64,000 nucleotides of DNA from Vibrio echinoideorum (GCF_024347455.1 NZ_AP025483.1:3224001-3288000), one strand, 5' to 3'; counted from the first letter of the stretch, positions 49,264-59,817 are shown. Notes: a model not told the origin generated them from the sequence alone. A program made the numbers and translations.

Positions 49264-51087
49264 GTGAAGACAATTACCACAGATATCGCAGTCATCGGCG
49301 CAGGCGGCGCTGGTCTTCGTACAGCTATCGCTGCGGCTGAAGCTAATCCTGAATTGGAAGTAGCACTGATTTCTAAAGTTTACCCAATGCGTTCGCACAC
49401 GGTAGCAGCAGAAGGCGGTTCAGCAGCAGTAATTAAAGACGAAGATAGCCTAGATAACCACTTCAACGATACTGTTGGCGGTGGCGACTGGCTATGTGAA
49501 CAGGATGTTGTTGAATACTTTGTTGAAAACTCGACTCGCGAAATGATCCAAATGGAACAATGGGGCTGCCCATGGAGTCGTAAAGAAAACGGTGAAGTAA
49601 ACGTACGCCGATTCGGCGGTATGAAAGTAGAGAGAACGTGGTTCGCAGCGGATAAAACCGGCTTCCACATGCTTCATACTCTGTTCCAGACTTCGATGAA
49701 GTACGACACAATCAAACGATTTGATGAGTACTTTGTGGTGGATTTGATCGTTGAAGATGGCGAAGTACAAGGCCTAATCGCGATTCATATGTCTGAAGGT
49801 GAGCTTGTTACGATCAAAGCGAAATCTGTTGTATTAGCAACGGGTGGCGCAGGTCGTGTTTACCACTGCAATACCAACGGCGGCATCGTAACTGGCGACG
49901 GTATGGCAATGGCTTATCGCCACGGTGTTCCACTGCGTGATATGGAGTTCGTTCAATACCACCCAACAGGCCTACCGGGTACTGGCATCTTGATGACTGA
50001 AGGTTGTCGTGGTGAAGGCGGTATCATCGTCAACAAGAACGGCTACCGTTACCTGCAAGATTACGGCATGGGCCCTGAAACTCCAGTGGGCGAGCCGAAA
50101 AACAAATACATGGAACTGGGTCCTCGTGACAAAGTTTCTCAAGCATTCTGGCACGAGCAGCAGAAAGGCAACACTATCAAGCACCCGCTTGGTGATGTCG
50201 TACACCTTGACCTTCGCCACCTTGGTGAAGAGTATCTGCAAGAGCGTCTTCCGTTCATCTGTGAGCTTGCAAAAGCGTACGTAAACGTTGACCCAGCAAA
50301 AGAGCCAATCCCAATTCGCCCTACCGTTCACTACACCATGGGTGGTATTGAAACTAACGGTACGTGTGAAACTCGCATTAAAGGCCTATTCGCCGTTGGT
50401 GAATGTGCTTCAGTTGGCCTACACGGTGCAAACCGCCTAGGTTCTAACTCTCTGGCTGAGTTTGTAGTATTTGGCCGCGTAGCCGGTGAACAAGCCGTAA
50501 AACGTGCAGCTGAATTCAAAGGCTGGAATGAAGAAGCTATCACTAAGCAAATTAAAGCGGTTGAAGATCGCATCGCAGGTATCTTGGCTCAAGAAGGCGA
50601 TGAGAACTGGGCTGATATCCGTACTGAAATGGGTCACACCATGGAAGCGGGTTGTGGTATCTACCGTCAAGAAGACTTGATGCAAGAAACCATCGACAAA
50701 ATCACTGAACTGAAAGCACGCTACAAGAAGATCAGCATTAAAGACAAAGGCAAAGTGTTCAACACTGACCTACTTTACGCTATCGAAGTGGGCTACGGTC
50801 TTGAAGTTGCTGAAGCAATGGTTCACTCAGCGATTCTTCGTAAAGAATCTCGCGGTGCACACCAACGTCTAGACGACAACTGCACAGAACGTGACGATGT
50901 GAACTACCTGAAACACTCTCTATCTTTCTACAACGAAGATGCAGCACCAACTATCGACTACAGCGGCGTTAAGATTACTAAATCTCAACCTAAAGCTCGT
51001 CTATACGGTGAAGCAGCTGAGAAAGCCGCTGCTGCTGAAAAAGCGGCAGAAGAGAATGCTAAGAAGAGCGAAGAGGAGCAAGCATAA
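49264..51087 (+). CDS. frdA: Fumarate reductase flavoprotein subunit FrdA
   Basis: The start is GTG 49264, with GGAG upstream. The 607-residue subunit binds FAD covalently through His45 ([10 protein letters not shown]) and reduces fumarate to succinate in anaerobic respiration. The Rossmann GAGGAGLRT is at the N-terminus. [19 protein letters not shown] and, later, [11 protein letters not shown] and [13 protein letters not shown] are typical. The C-terminus is a low-complexity Ala/Glu/Lys tail. It is first in frdABCD and overlaps frdB by one base (TAATG). Confidence 0.97.
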   Translation: MKTITTDIAVIGAGGAGLRTAIAAAEANPELEVALISKVYPMRSHTVAAEGGSAAVIKDEDSLDNHFNDTVGGGDWLCEQDVVEYFVENSTREMIQMEQWGCPWSRKENGEVNVRRFGGMKVERTWFAADKTGFHMLHTLFQTSMKYDTIKRFDEYFVVDLIVEDGEVQGLIAIHMSEGELVTIKAKSVVLATGGAGRVYHCNTNGGIVTGDGMAMAYRHGVPLRDMEFVQYHPTGLPGTGILMTEGCRGEGGIIVNKNGYRYLQDYGMGPETPVGEPKNKYMELGPRDKVSQAFWHEQQKGNTIKHPLGDVVHLDLRHLGEEYLQERLPFICELAKAYVNVDPAKEPIPIRPTVHYTMGGIETNGTCETRIKGLFAVGECASVGLHGANRLGSNSLAEFVVFGRVAGEQAVKRAAEFKGWNEEAITKQIKAVEDRIAGILAQEGDENWADIRTEMGHTMEAGCGIYRQEDLMQETIDKITELKARYKKISIKDKGKVFNTDLLYAIEVGYGLEVAEAMVHSAILRKESRGAHQRLDDNCTERDDVNYLKHSLSFYNEDAAPTIDYSGVKITKSQPKARLYGEAAEKAAAAEKAAEENAKKSEEEQA

Positions 51088-51851
51088 TGTCAGCGAATCG
51101 AATCCAAAAAATTGAAATCCTGCGTTATGACCCTGAGCACGATGCAGAACCTCACTTTCAAACCTTTGAAGTTCCGTTTGATGAAACCATGTCAGTACTT
51201 GATGCGATTGGTTACATCAAAGATAACCTAGATAAAGACCTGTCTTACCGTTGGTCTTGTCGTATGGCGATTTGTGGTTCTTGCGGCATCATGGTTGATG
51301 GCGTGCCAAAACTGGCATGTAAAAGCTTCTTACGTGACTACCCGAATGGCTTCAAGATTGAGCCTTTGGCTAACTTCCCAATCGAGAAAGATTTGATTGT
51401 CGACATGACGCCGTTCATCGAGCGCCTTGAAGCAATCAAACCTTACATCATTGGTAACGACCGCAAGCCAGAAGACGGCACTAACATCCAAACTCCAGAG
51501 CAAATGGCGAAGTACAAACAGTTCGCTGGCTGCATCAACTGTGGTTTGTGTTACGCAGCGTGTCCTCAGTTTGGTCTAAACCCTGAGTTCATCGGCCCTG
51601 CGGCACTTGCTCTTGCTCACCGCTACAACCTAGATAGCCGTGACAATGGTAAAGCTGAACGTATGAAGCTTATCAATGGCGACAATGGCGCTTGGGGCTG
51701 TACGTTTGTAGGTTACTGTTCTGACGTTTGTCCGAAGAAAGTAGACCCAGCGGCTGCAGTAAACCAAGGTAAAGTTGAGTCTTCAATGGACTTCGTTATC
51801 TCGATGTTCAAACCTGATGGCGAACCGGTTAAAGCGACGGAGGAAGCGTAA
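51087..51851 (+). CDS. frdB: Fumarate reductase iron-sulfur subunit FrdB
   Basis: The 254-residue subunit carries a 2Fe-2S cluster ([14 protein letters not shown]...LAC), a 4Fe-4S cluster ([11 protein letters not shown]) and a 3Fe-4S site ([17 protein letters not shown]). They pass electrons from menaquinol to FrdA. Its stop is 1 nt before frdC. Confidence 0.97.
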   Translation: MSANRIQKIEILRYDPEHDAEPHFQTFEVPFDETMSVLDAIGYIKDNLDKDLSYRWSCRMAICGSCGIMVDGVPKLACKSFLRDYPNGFKIEPLANFPIEKDLIVDMTPFIERLEAIKPYIIGNDRKPEDGTNIQTPEQMAKYKQFAGCINCGLCYAACPQFGLNPEFIGPAALALAHRYNLDSRDNGKAERMKLINGDNGAWGCTFVGYCSDVCPKKVDPAAAVNQGKVESSMDFVISMFKPDGEPVKATEEA

Positions 51852-51852
51852 T

Positions 51853-52236
51853 ATGAGCAATCGTAAACCTTATGTTCGTGAAATGAAGAGAACGTGGTGG
51901 AGCAACCATCCGTTCTACCGTTTCTACATGCTACGTGAAGCGACTGTACTGCCTTTGATTCTGTTCACTCTGTTCCTAACCTTCGGTTTGGGTTCGCTAG
52001 TGAAAGGGCCTGAAGCGTGGGAAGGTTGGTTGAGCTTTATGGCTAACCCTGTCGTTGTTGGTATCAACATCGTGGCACTGCTAGGCAGCTTACTGCACGC
52101 TCAGACCTTCTTCAGCATGATGCCTCAAGTAATGCCAATCCGCCTTAAAGGCAAATTGGTAGATAAAAGAATCATCGTACTGACCCAGTGGGCAGCGGTG
52201 GCATTTATTTCTTTAATCGTTCTCATGGTGGTGTAA
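51853..52236 (+). CDS. frdC: Fumarate reductase membrane anchor FrdC
   Basis: The start is ATG 51853, giving MSNRKPYVREMKRTWW (127 aa). Three TM helices anchor the complex and form the quinone site with FrdD. The motif RTWWSNHPFYRFYMLREAT is the conserved N-terminal segment. It is followed 12 nt later by frdD. Confidence 0.95.
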   Translation: MSNRKPYVREMKRTWWSNHPFYRFYMLREATVLPLILFTLFLTFGLGSLVKGPEAWEGWLSFMANPVVVGINIVALLGSLLHAQTFFSMMPQVMPIRLKGKLVDKRIIVLTQWAAVAFISLIVLMVV

Positions 52237-52248
52237 GGAGCTTTCGTT

Positions 52249-52635
52249 ATGAACACAAATTACAAAATGAAACCTGTTAACCACGATCCTAAGCGCTCTG
52301 ATGAACCAATCTGGTGGGGCCTATTCGGCGCTGGCGGTACTTGGTTCGCGATGATCACTCCGATCACGATTCTAGTGCTGGGTATCTTAGTGCCTATGGG
52401 CATTATCGATGCAGATGCAATGAGCTACGAGCGTGTTTCTGAATTCGCCACCAGCATTATCGGTGCTCTATTCATCATCGGTACGCTAGCATTGCCAATG
52501 TGGCACGCAATGCACCGTCTTCACCACGGCATGCACGACCTTAAGTTCCACGTCGGCGTTGCAGGTAAAGTGGGCTGTTACTTCGTTGCAGGCCTAATCA
52601 GCGCGTTGTCTGTTATCTTCATCTTTATGATCTAA
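52249..52635 (+). CDS. frdD: Fumarate reductase membrane anchor FrdD
   Basis: The 128-residue subunit has three TM helices; the conserved [16 protein letters not shown] block precedes TM1 and [15 protein letters not shown] lies between TM2 and TM3. It is last in the operon and ends before a strong terminator. Confidence 0.95.
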   Translation: MNTNYKMKPVNHDPKRSDEPIWWGLFGAGGTWFAMITPITILVLGILVPMGIIDADAMSYERVSEFATSIIGALFIIGTLALPMWHAMHRLHHGMHDLKFHVGVAGKVGCYFVAGLISALSVIFIFMI

Positions 52636-52700
52636 CAGTTAAGAGCAGATGCGGGATTCGAGTAATCGAGATTCGAAGAGCTTAAAAGCAGAAAAGCGAA

Positions 52701-52732
52701 AGCAGAGCTAGGTTATCCAGCTCTGCTTTTTT
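52701..52732 (+). terminator. Terminator of frdABCD
   Basis: AGCAGAGCT and AGCTCTGCT form a 9-bp stem with a 9-nt loop and T6. Confidence 0.88.
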
Positions 52733-52843
52733 ATTGCTTGTCGAATCTCTTATCCTCTAACTCGCTCTTGCTCTTCAAGCTCTTCGTATCCCGCATCTCG
52801 TTTACGCGCATCTGCCCTTCTGCTTTTCCTGATCGCCAGATAC

Positions 52844-52872
52844 AAAAAAGGCCGCTCATAAGCGACCTTTTC
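52844..52872 (-). terminator. Terminator of efp
   Basis: AAAAGG-CGCT pairs with AGCG-CCTTTT with one mismatch. The minus-strand T-run serves efp. Confidence 0.75.
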
Positions 52873-52913
52873 TATTTCACTGAGCCACCCTAAACAAGGT
52901 GGACACAATCAAA

Positions 52914-53480
52914 TTACTTCACACGACCAACGTATTCGCCAGTACGAGTATCAACTTTAACAACTTCACCGATAGCGATGAATAGAGGTACACGAACGAC
53001 CGCGCCTGTTGCTAGAGTCGCAGGTTTACCACCAGTACCTTGTGTATCGCCTTTCAGGCCAGGATCAGTTTCAGTTACTGGGATCTCAACAAAGTTTGGC
53101 GGAGTAACAGTGATAGGGTTATCATTCCACAACGTTAGAGTACAAACGTCATTTTCAACTAACCATTTTGCTGAATCAGCGACTGCTTTTACGTCTGCTG
53201 CGATTTGCTCAAATGTTTCGTTGTTCATGAAGTGGTAGAATTCGCCATCGTTGTATAGGTAGCCTAATTCAACGTCAACAACATCTGCAAGCTCGAAGCT
53301 TTCGCCTGACTTGAATGTTTTCTCTAACACTTTGCCTGACAGCAGTTTACGAAGTTTTACACGGTTAAACGCTTGGCCTTTACCTGGCTTAACGTATTCA
53401 TTGTCGATAATTGCGCAAGGCTCATTATCTAACATGAATTTTAAACCGCCTTTGAATTCATTGGTGCTTACTGACGCCAT
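52914..53480 (-). CDS. efp: Elongation factor P
   Basis: The start ATG 53480 ([17 protein letters not shown]) gives 188 residues, matching E. coli; an upstream in-frame ATG would add five residues. EF-P relieves ribosome stalling at poly-proline. The loop VKPGKGQAF places the modified Lys at position 34. Three beta domains end in [10 protein letters not shown]. It is divergent from epmB, whose product makes the beta-lysine used here. Confidence 0.97.
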   Translation of the reverse strand: MASVSTNEFKGGLKFMLDNEPCAIIDNEYVKPGKGQAFNRVKLRKLLSGKVLEKTFKSGESFELADVVDVELGYLYNDGEFYHFMNNETFEQIAADVKAVADSAKWLVENDVCTLTLWNDNPITVTPPNFVEIPVTETDPGLKGDTQGTGGKPATLATGAVVRVPLFIAIGEVVKVDTRTGEYVGRVK

Positions 53481-53513
53481 GATTTTCTCTTCCACATCTT
53501 TGAGTTAATTTCA

Positions 53514-54536
53514 ATGCCGCATATCATAACCCGAAAAGTCGAATCTGTTGAGCAAAACTGGCTCAAACAACTATCGAATGCGATCTCTGACCCGTCAAAA
53601 CTGCTTGAGGCATTGGAAATAGACCCAACACCGTGGCAAGCAGGCTTCGCTGCTCGTGAATTATTTGCACTTAGGGTACCCCTTAGCTTTGTCGAACGAA
53701 TGGAAAAAGGCAACCCACACGACCCTCTATTGCGTCAGGTGTTACCACTCAACGAAGAGTTCGAGGTTCATCAAGGCTATTCAGCCGATCCACTAGAAGA
53801 GCAAGAAAACGCGATCCCAGGGTTGCTGCACAAATATAAAAATCGTGCACTGATGATTGTAAAAGGAGGCTGCGCGATTAACTGCCGTTACTGCTTCCGC
53901 CGTCACTTCCCTTATCAAGATAACAAGGGATCGAAGTCTGTTTGGCAAACCAGCCTCGACTATGTAGCCCAACATCCCGAGATAAACGAAGTTATCTTAT
54001 CCGGTGGCGACCCGTTGATGGCAAAGGACAGTGAACTCGAATGGCTGATCAATGCCATCGAACAGATCCCGCATGTGAAAACCGTTCGAATTCATAGCCG
54101 ATTACCGGTTGTAATCCCAGTTCGAGTGACGGATGAACTGTGCCAACTGTTAGCTCAAACTCGCCTCAATGTAGTGATGGTCAGCCATATTAATCATGCC
54201 AACGAGATTAACTTAGAACTCAAGCAAGCCTTTCATAAGCTTAAGCAAAGTGGGGCCACTCTACTCAATCAAGGAGTGATGCTAAAAGGTATAAATAACA
54301 GCGCTAACTCATTGAAAGAATTAAGCGAAAAGCTATTCGACGCCGGTGTTTTACCTTACTATATGCATGTACTTGATAAAGTTCAGGGCGCCGCTCATTT
54401 CTATATTTCTGATGAAGAAGCCAAGCGTCACTTTAAGGGATTAATCTCTGAGGTTTCTGGCTACCTCGTACCTAAGTTAACTCGTGAAATTGGCGGACGC
54501 AGCAGCAAGACGCCACTCGATCTACATATTGAATAA
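53514..54536 (+). CDS. epmB: EF-P-lysine 2,3-aminomutase EpmB
   Basis: The 340-residue radical SAM enzyme converts L-lysine to (R)-beta-lysine. The cluster motif is GCAINCRYCFRRHFPY (CxxxCxxC). Other motifs are LSGGDPLMAKD and the PLP-binding VPLxxR-like region. It lies 18 nt beyond the efp mRNA start on the opposite strand. Confidence 0.95.
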   Translation: MPHIITRKVESVEQNWLKQLSNAISDPSKLLEALEIDPTPWQAGFAARELFALRVPLSFVERMEKGNPHDPLLRQVLPLNEEFEVHQGYSADPLEEQENAIPGLLHKYKNRALMIVKGGCAINCRYCFRRHFPYQDNKGSKSVWQTSLDYVAQHPEINEVILSGGDPLMAKDSELEWLINAIEQIPHVKTVRIHSRLPVVIPVRVTDELCQLLAQTRLNVVMVSHINHANEINLELKQAFHKLKQSGATLLNQGVMLKGINNSANSLKELSEKLFDAGVLPYYMHVLDKVQGAAHFYISDEEAKRHFKGLISEVSGYLVPKLTREIGGRSSKTPLDLHIE

Positions 54537-54549
54537 AGAAGTCGTATCA

Positions 54550-55080
54550 ATGAACCCCAATGCCTTACCCGCTCGCTCACAATCACAGACTCAACAGAAA
54601 GGCTTCACCATTATCGAACTGGTTGTGGTGATCGTGATTCTAGGCATTATTTCAGTGACTGCGGCGTCGAAATTTCTCAATCTACAGAGTGATGCTCGAA
54701 TTTCAGCCCTTCAAGGTTTGAGAGGCGGTATGCAAAGTGCTGCTGACATGGTTTACCCGATTGCAATTCAGCAAGGTTTAGAAAAGTTAAGCGCTGCTAA
54801 AATTACAATCGAAGGTGACAACATAGAACTTGCATATGGGTACCCAGCGGCAGACTCAGCAAATGCTTGGAGTCTGTTGATTGAAAGTACTTTCGCAGAT
54901 TCCATATTTAATGCGAATGATCCTGCTGAATGGTATTTCCATAATACTTCTAAAGAAATACCATGGATTCGTTTCATGACCAAAAGTAAGAAGAAATCTT
55001 CGGAAGACTGCTTCTTACTTTACAACGAAGCAACCTCTTCCTCTGCACCTAGCTTTGAATTAACGACAAACGGCTGCTAG
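54550..55080 (+). CDS. Type IV pilin-like (MSHA/prepilin-type) protein
   Basis: The start ATG 54550 gives MNPNALPARSQSQTQQKGFTIIEL, a long leader ending in the prepilin peptidase site QKG|FTIIEL with Glu5. A hydrophobic spine VVVIVILGIISVTAASKFL follows (176 aa). The C-terminal globular part contains GYPAADSANAW and a C-terminal Cys pair (DCFL, NGC) for the D-loop. It is an isolated pilin-like gene outside a pilus operon and overlaps epmB's downstream context by 14 nt. A minor pilin or orphan MSHA-type pilin is likely. Confidence 0.82.
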   Translation: MNPNALPARSQSQTQQKGFTIIELVVVIVILGIISVTAASKFLNLQSDARISALQGLRGGMQSAADMVYPIAIQQGLEKLSAAKITIEGDNIELAYGYPAADSANAWSLLIESTFADSIFNANDPAEWYFHNTSKEIPWIRFMTKSKKKSSEDCFLLYNEATSSSAPSFELTTNGC

Positions 55081-55185
55081 CTTTTAAGTCACCTCTATCA
55101 GTCGTTAAGACAAAAATTTTTTGTTCGATCGTCCGGTCTATTATTAGCATACTCGGCTCTATTCTAAATTTTTAGGAGGGGTGAT

Positions 55186-55674
55186 ATGTCACAATTTATA
55201 GAACAAACTCTCAACCTTGCCCCCTTTAGCTGGGCAGGCCTCGCTGCATGCATGTTATGTGGTTCTTTAATCGGAATAGAAAGGCAAATACGCGGTAAAC
55301 CCGTCGGAATCCGAACATCGATTCTGATCATCAGTGGTACCTATTTCTTTCTCACCATGGCGATTAGCCTATCTCCTAACACGCTCGATCAGGCCCGTGT
55401 ACTTGGTCAGATCATTACGGGGGTTGGATTCCTTGGTGCAGGGGTCATGATGACATTGGATGGCAAGATTCATGGCGTGACTTCAGCAGCGATTATCTGG
55501 GTACTCGCTGCATTAGGGATGATGATTGCCTTAGGGCACCTTTCTCAGTCTGTCATCATCACGCTAATGGCGCTGGTTATCCTGCTTGGTGTCGATAAAG
55601 TGGAAAACAGCTTCCAGAGCCTGCGTCGTGGTGTGCATCAGAAGTGGATGAGAAAAGGCCGCGTGAAGAAGTAA
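55186..55674 (+). CDS. MgtC/SapB-family membrane protein
   Basis: The 162-residue protein is preceded by a very strong RBS (TAGGAGGGG). The first cytoplasmic motif GIERQIRGKPVGIRT, the ITGVGFLGAGVM helix and the acidic VDKVENS end match the MgtC core of four TM helices. Some relatives aid growth at low magnesium or inhibit the F-ATPase; the short form here lacks the C-terminal ACT-like domain. Function unassigned. Confidence 0.85.
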   Translation: MSQFIEQTLNLAPFSWAGLAACMLCGSLIGIERQIRGKPVGIRTSILIISGTYFFLTMAISLSPNTLDQARVLGQIITGVGFLGAGVMMTLDGKIHGVTSAAIIWVLAALGMMIALGHLSQSVIITLMALVILLGVDKVENSFQSLRRGVHQKWMRKGRVKK

Positions 55675-55702
55675 CCTCAACCTGAAACAGACATTAAAAA
55701 GA

Positions 55703-55724
55703 CCTAGTCACACGACTAGGCCTT
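55703..55724. terminator. Bidirectional terminator
   Basis: CCTAGTC and GACTAGG form the stem with an ACAC loop and A/T-rich ends. It ends the MgtC-type gene on plus and the split diguanylate cyclase on minus. Confidence 0.75.
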
Positions 55725-55739
55725 TGTGTATCCAACTAA

Positions 55740-56345
55740 TTAATACACCTGAATACACACCTGGTTCTTACCAGCAGCCTTGGCCTTATAGAGCTGCTCA
55801 TCAGACGAACGAATACTCTGGTTTTCCCACAAGTGCCCGACACTGTCGAACTTATACAGAGAGTAGAGCGTCGCGCCACCAGACACTGAGATATTCACCT
55901 TGTCACCTGTTGGGCATCGATAACTCTGTAGGCTAATGTCGTTTTGAATTCGTTCAAAGATCGATGAAAGCAGCTCTGAGGATTCACCCGTGATCGCGAC
56001 AACAAACTCTTCACCACCAAACCGTGCCACGATATCTTGCTGCCTAACGCTGTTCAGCATCAACTGAGCAACATGGCAAATCACCTCGTCCCCCGTTTTG
56101 TGGCCATACTGATCATTAACCACTTTGAAATCATCGATATCAAACACGCCAACACCAATAATCGGCTGTTCATCCTGAGCCAGTAATCGAGCTTCAAAGC
56201 CACGTCGATTCAGTAAGCCCGTTAATGGATCGCGCATTGCTAGGTCATTCAAACGCTGGTGTTCTTGTCTTGTATAAAAACGCCATAGCCATAAAACCGA
56301 GAGCAAATACAAAACCAACAGTATCGAAAGCTGAATCTTCTCCAT
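55740..56345 (-). pseudogene. Diguanylate cyclase, C-terminal (TM + GGDEF) fragment split by IS21 element
   Basis: This holds the second TM helix (SILLVLYLLSVLWLW) and a complete GGDEF domain: DPLTGLLNRRGF, DIDDFKVVNDQYGH, RxxD inhibitory site RQQD, and the catalytic GGEEF. All residues for c-di-GMP synthesis are intact. The fragment lies directly behind the insertion and shares the target duplication CTCCAT with the N-terminal part. Frame arithmetic joins it to the upstream part without a shift. An ATG within the duplication could start a cytoplasmic GGDEF protein if a promoter reads out of the IS. Confidence 0.9.
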
Positions 56346-56575
56346 TGCATATTTCGGAGCATTCCGATCAGTCATTTCGGGATTATCCGATCACCCATTT
56401 CGGTTTAAACCGATCACTGATTCCGCGATTATCCGATCACTTTTAGTCAAACTCCGAAATCGGTGATCGGAATAGCGAAAACCGCGATCGTAATGGCCGA
56501 AATCCTTCCTTTTTCTCTTTTAAATCAATAGCTCGCTATTCTTTACTTCTTAAACAAGAAGGAAAGGAAGCGACA

Positions 56576-58108
56576 ATGGCCAAAAAGAGAACTCCAATGA
56601 ACAAAATCAAAGAGGTATTACGCCTTAAATACGACTGCGGTCTCTCAAATCGTGGTATCGCTTCTTGCCTTAAACTCGGCCCGTCCACCGTATCAGAACT
56701 CCTTACTCGCTTTAAACAAAGCCAACTTGGTTGGCCTCTACCCGACAGTTGCAGCGATGCAGATCTCACACAGACGCTGTATCACGGCAAGAAAGTCAGT
56801 CGAGATAAAGTTATGCCAGACTTCACTCAATACGCAGTCGAACTCAGGCGTAAAGGTATGACAAAGATGCTGCTCTGGCAGGAGTATCATGAGCAATATC
56901 AAGAGCAAGCTTACGCTTACACTCAGTTCTGCGAGCACTTCACTCGTTGGTTCAAAACCCAAAAACGCAGCATGCGCCAGCTTCATGTTGCAGGTGATAA
57001 ACTGTTTATCGATTACTGTGGGCCTCGGCTTCAGGTGGTCAACCCTGACACAGGCGAAGTGCGCGAAGCGGAGGTGTTCGTCGCGACTTTAGGCGCGTCC
57101 AATTACACTTATGTTGAAGCCTTCCCCAGCCAAGGGAAGCCCTACTGGTTAGAGGCGCATGCGAATGCGTTCGAACACTTCGGTGGCGTACCACAACTCT
57201 TAGTTCCCGATAACCTACGCAGCGCAGTCACCAAAGCCAATCGTTATGAGCCGAGACTGAACGACAGCTATCAAAAGCTGGCTAATCACTATCAAACAGC
57301 CGTGATGCCTGCTCGCCCCTACAAACCGAAAGACAAAGCCAAGGCAGAGAATGCCGTGCTCCTAGTAGAACGCTGGATCATGATGCGGTTGCGACACCAA
57401 GCCTTCCACACTTTTAAAGAGTTGAATCTCGCCATCCGTGAACTCATGAATGAGTTAAATCAGCGTGAGATGAAACAGTATGGCGCCAGCCGCCAAGCGC
57501 TGTTCGATAAACTCGACAAACCTGCATTAAAGCCACTGCCTAGGCAGCGTTACCTGTATACCGAAACTAAACGAGCCAAAGTTGGCCCTGACTATCACAT
57601 CGAATATCGCCGTCATTACTACTCGGTTCCCCATCAACTTGTTGGTCACCATGTCGAGTTGGAAGCCTCTAATCGCCTGGTGCAGATCTACCATCAAGGT
57701 AACTTGGTGGCCCAGCATCCACGTAGCCAAAGAGAGCGAGGAAACAGCACCCAACCAGAGCACATGCCAAGCAACCATCAACATCAGAAGTGGTCGCCAG
57801 GGCGCTTGCTTAGCTGGGGAGCCAATATCGGCCCAGCCACACGAGAAGTCGTCAATAAGATGCTGAACTCCAAGCCTCATCCAGAGCAGTCTTATCGTTC
57901 CTGCCTTGGCTTGCTCAGCCTCAGTAAAACCTATGGCGAATCGCGCCTAGAGCAAGCCTGTAAAGATGCGCTGATGCTGACAAAATCCAATTACACCTTC
58001 ATCAGCAATTTGTTGAAAAACAATCGTGAAGGACAACTGAGTAAAGACAACACGAGTACGCCAAATCTTGTTCATAGCAATGTTCGTGGCCCGAACAGTT
58101 ATCACTAG
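56576..58108 (+). CDS. istA: IS21-family transposase IstA
   Basis: The 510-residue DDE transposase has an N-terminal helix-turn-helix (NKIKEVLRLKYDCGLSNRGIASCLKLG) and the catalytic triad in FIDYCG, LVPDNLRSAV and KDKAKAENAVLL. A C-terminal region rich in basic residues follows. It needs IstB for target selection. No frameshift or stop is seen. Confidence 0.95.
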   Translation: MAKKRTPMNKIKEVLRLKYDCGLSNRGIASCLKLGPSTVSELLTRFKQSQLGWPLPDSCSDADLTQTLYHGKKVSRDKVMPDFTQYAVELRRKGMTKMLLWQEYHEQYQEQAYAYTQFCEHFTRWFKTQKRSMRQLHVAGDKLFIDYCGPRLQVVNPDTGEVREAEVFVATLGASNYTYVEAFPSQGKPYWLEAHANAFEHFGGVPQLLVPDNLRSAVTKANRYEPRLNDSYQKLANHYQTAVMPARPYKPKDKAKAENAVLLVERWIMMRLRHQAFHTFKELNLAIRELMNELNQREMKQYGASRQALFDKLDKPALKPLPRQRYLYTETKRAKVGPDYHIEYRRHYYSVPHQLVGHHVELEASNRLVQIYHQGNLVAQHPRSQRERGNSTQPEHMPSNHQHQKWSPGRLLSWGANIGPATREVVNKMLNSKPHPEQSYRSCLGLLSLSKTYGESRLEQACKDALMLTKSNYTFISNLLKNNREGQLSKDNTSTPNLVHSNVRGPNSYH

Positions 58109-58118
58109 GAGAAAGGAT

Positions 58119-58859
58119 ATGAATGCACTGAACGACCAACTCAAAACCCTACGCTTGAGCCATGTAGCGAAAGCATTAGAGCAGCAGCAAGAGCAACTGA
58201 CCACCTACGCAGAACTGGACTTCGAGGAAAGGCTAAGCCTACTTCTGGAAAGCGAGATCTTGAATCGCAATCAGAGCAAAATCCAACGCTTAAAACGACA
58301 AGCCAAGCTGAGAGTAGATGCGCAGCCGAGCCAACTCATCTATAAGGAGGGACGAAACCTCAATCGTAAACAGATGAGCGAACTTCTGACGGGCAGTTAT
58401 CTATACAAACACCAGAACATCTTGGTTACAGGCCCAACAGGCGCAGGCAAAACGTATCTTGCCTGCGCACTGGCAACCAGCGCCTGTGACCAACAACAAA
58501 CGGTTAAGTACTACCGATTAACTCGCTTGCTTGACGACCTGACCGCTGGTCGTCTGGATGGTAGCTATCAAAAGCAACTCCAATCGCTGGCTAAGAAAAC
58601 CTTACTGATCCTCGACGACTGGGGGATGGAAAAACTCACTCAAGAGCATGCGGGTCACTTATTAGAAGTGCTGGAAGAGCGTTATCAAAACAGCAGCACA
58701 ATCGTCATCAGCCAGTTACCTGTAAGGGAGTGGTACAACATGATCGGCAACGCCACCGTCGCGGACGCGCTAATGGATCGGTTAGTACACAATAGTCATA
58801 GAATAGAACTGGGAGGTGAGTCAATGAGAAAACTGGCGCAATCCGATCACTTAGAGTAA
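58119..58859 (+). CDS. istB: IS21-family helper ATPase IstB
   Basis: The start ATG 58119, after AGGAGAAAGGAT, gives MNALNDQLKTLR (246 aa). Walker A is VTGPTGAGKTYLACAL, Walker B LLILDDWGM. DnaC/IstB proteins regulate transposase assembly on target DNA. It lies 10 nt behind istA. Confidence 0.95.
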   Translation: MNALNDQLKTLRLSHVAKALEQQQEQLTTYAELDFEERLSLLLESEILNRNQSKIQRLKRQAKLRVDAQPSQLIYKEGRNLNRKQMSELLTGSYLYKHQNILVTGPTGAGKTYLACALATSACDQQQTVKYYRLTRLLDDLTAGRLDGSYQKQLQSLAKKTLLILDDWGMEKLTQEHAGHLLEVLEERYQNSSTIVISQLPVREWYNMIGNATVADALMDRLVHNSHRIELGGESMRKLAQSDHLE

Positions 58860-58938
58860 AAATAAGAAGAGAGAAAAACGGTAGGATCAGGTGATCGGAA
58901 TAAACCGAAACGAGCGATCGCAATCACCGAAATACGCA

Positions 58939-59817
58939 CTCCATCGCCAATACATGCAGAAAGTGCTCGATCTTATCTTCTTCAATACTCAGATATAACT
59001 GGGTGTTAATGTCATCAACATAGAGAGGCTTGGAGTAGGTAAAGTCCATAAAACCGTACTTGTTTGCGCCTCGAGTACTGGTGACTTTATAACCATGGGT
59101 AGGGTTCGATACGAGGTTAGAGACATAGCCATCGACACCCAATACCCCTTTAAACTCGCCATTAACGTAGATCCCTTTGGTTAAGGTCACCACTTTCTTA
59201 CCTGTTAAGTAATCATCGTATTGACCGGTATACACTACCTGATCTTGGCCTTGAGCTAAGCCAAAGCGAATCGTATTAATCCAATATGGTCGGCTATTTA
59301 CGACAGAGTCAAACGTATCGCCTTTCATATATTGGGCAATATCGGAGGGGGAAGAGATAATAAACTTCTCTTTCGAAATGAAGTAAATCGCAGAGATGGT
59401 CTCTATGGTATTGGCAAAATAAGCCATGGTCGGCGCGATAAACAGGCGCTTCCCCGCCTCGGTATAAAGGTCCGATTTCGGGTCGCACATCTCGCGAGGG
59501 CCAGAGAACATAAAGTCAAAGCGAGGGGCATGTTGCTCTTCACTGGTGAAATAGCACGTTTCATCTTCGATCTTTTTCTCATGCGAGAATACGTAGGTGT
59601 CACCATGCAGTGGGTAGAGCGCAGTGATGTTGTACTCAAGCGCATTAATGATCTGTGTGAGCTCCGCTAAAGAGCGTGTCACGCCTTGGTTTTCGATTCC
59701 ATACTGTTTATCTGATTCTTCCGCTGAATCAACGAGCAACAAGCTCAAAACTACTAAAAAACTGGCGGTTAGACTTAAAAAAGCCTTTTTAAAATCGACG
59801 GTATGGGGATTAATCAA
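58939..59817 (-). pseudogene. Diguanylate cyclase, N-terminal (TM + dCache-type sensor) fragment split by IS21 element
   Basis: The fragment has TM1 at about 12-29 and a periplasmic sensor of some 260 residues. The sensor contains features of Cache domains: VNSRPYWINTIRFG, VTLTKGIYVNGEFKGVLGVDGYV, and the DVD-like acidic sites. It has 293 codons before the target duplication. Together with the downstream 199 codons it restores a 492-residue TM-dCache-TM-GGDEF protein without frameshift. As is, only a membrane sensor without cyclase can be made, ending after four IS-derived residues (CVFR). Confidence 0.9.

Larger units (their letters stand above)
56346..58938 (+). mobile_element. IS21-family insertion sequence with 6-bp target duplication
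   Basis: Ends begin TGCATATTTCGG on the left and TGCGTATTTCGG (complement) on the right, with further repeated TTTCGG/CCGATCA blocks inside both ends, typical multiple IstA-binding sites. CTCCAT flanks both sides (56340-56345 and 58939-58944). Length 2593 bp, with istA and istB on plus. Both genes look intact, so the element may be active. Confidence 0.95.

Noticed and set aside
56225..56446. 73-codon plus frame across the left IS21 end
   Set aside because: Antisense to the GGDEF gene and crosses the insertion boundary.
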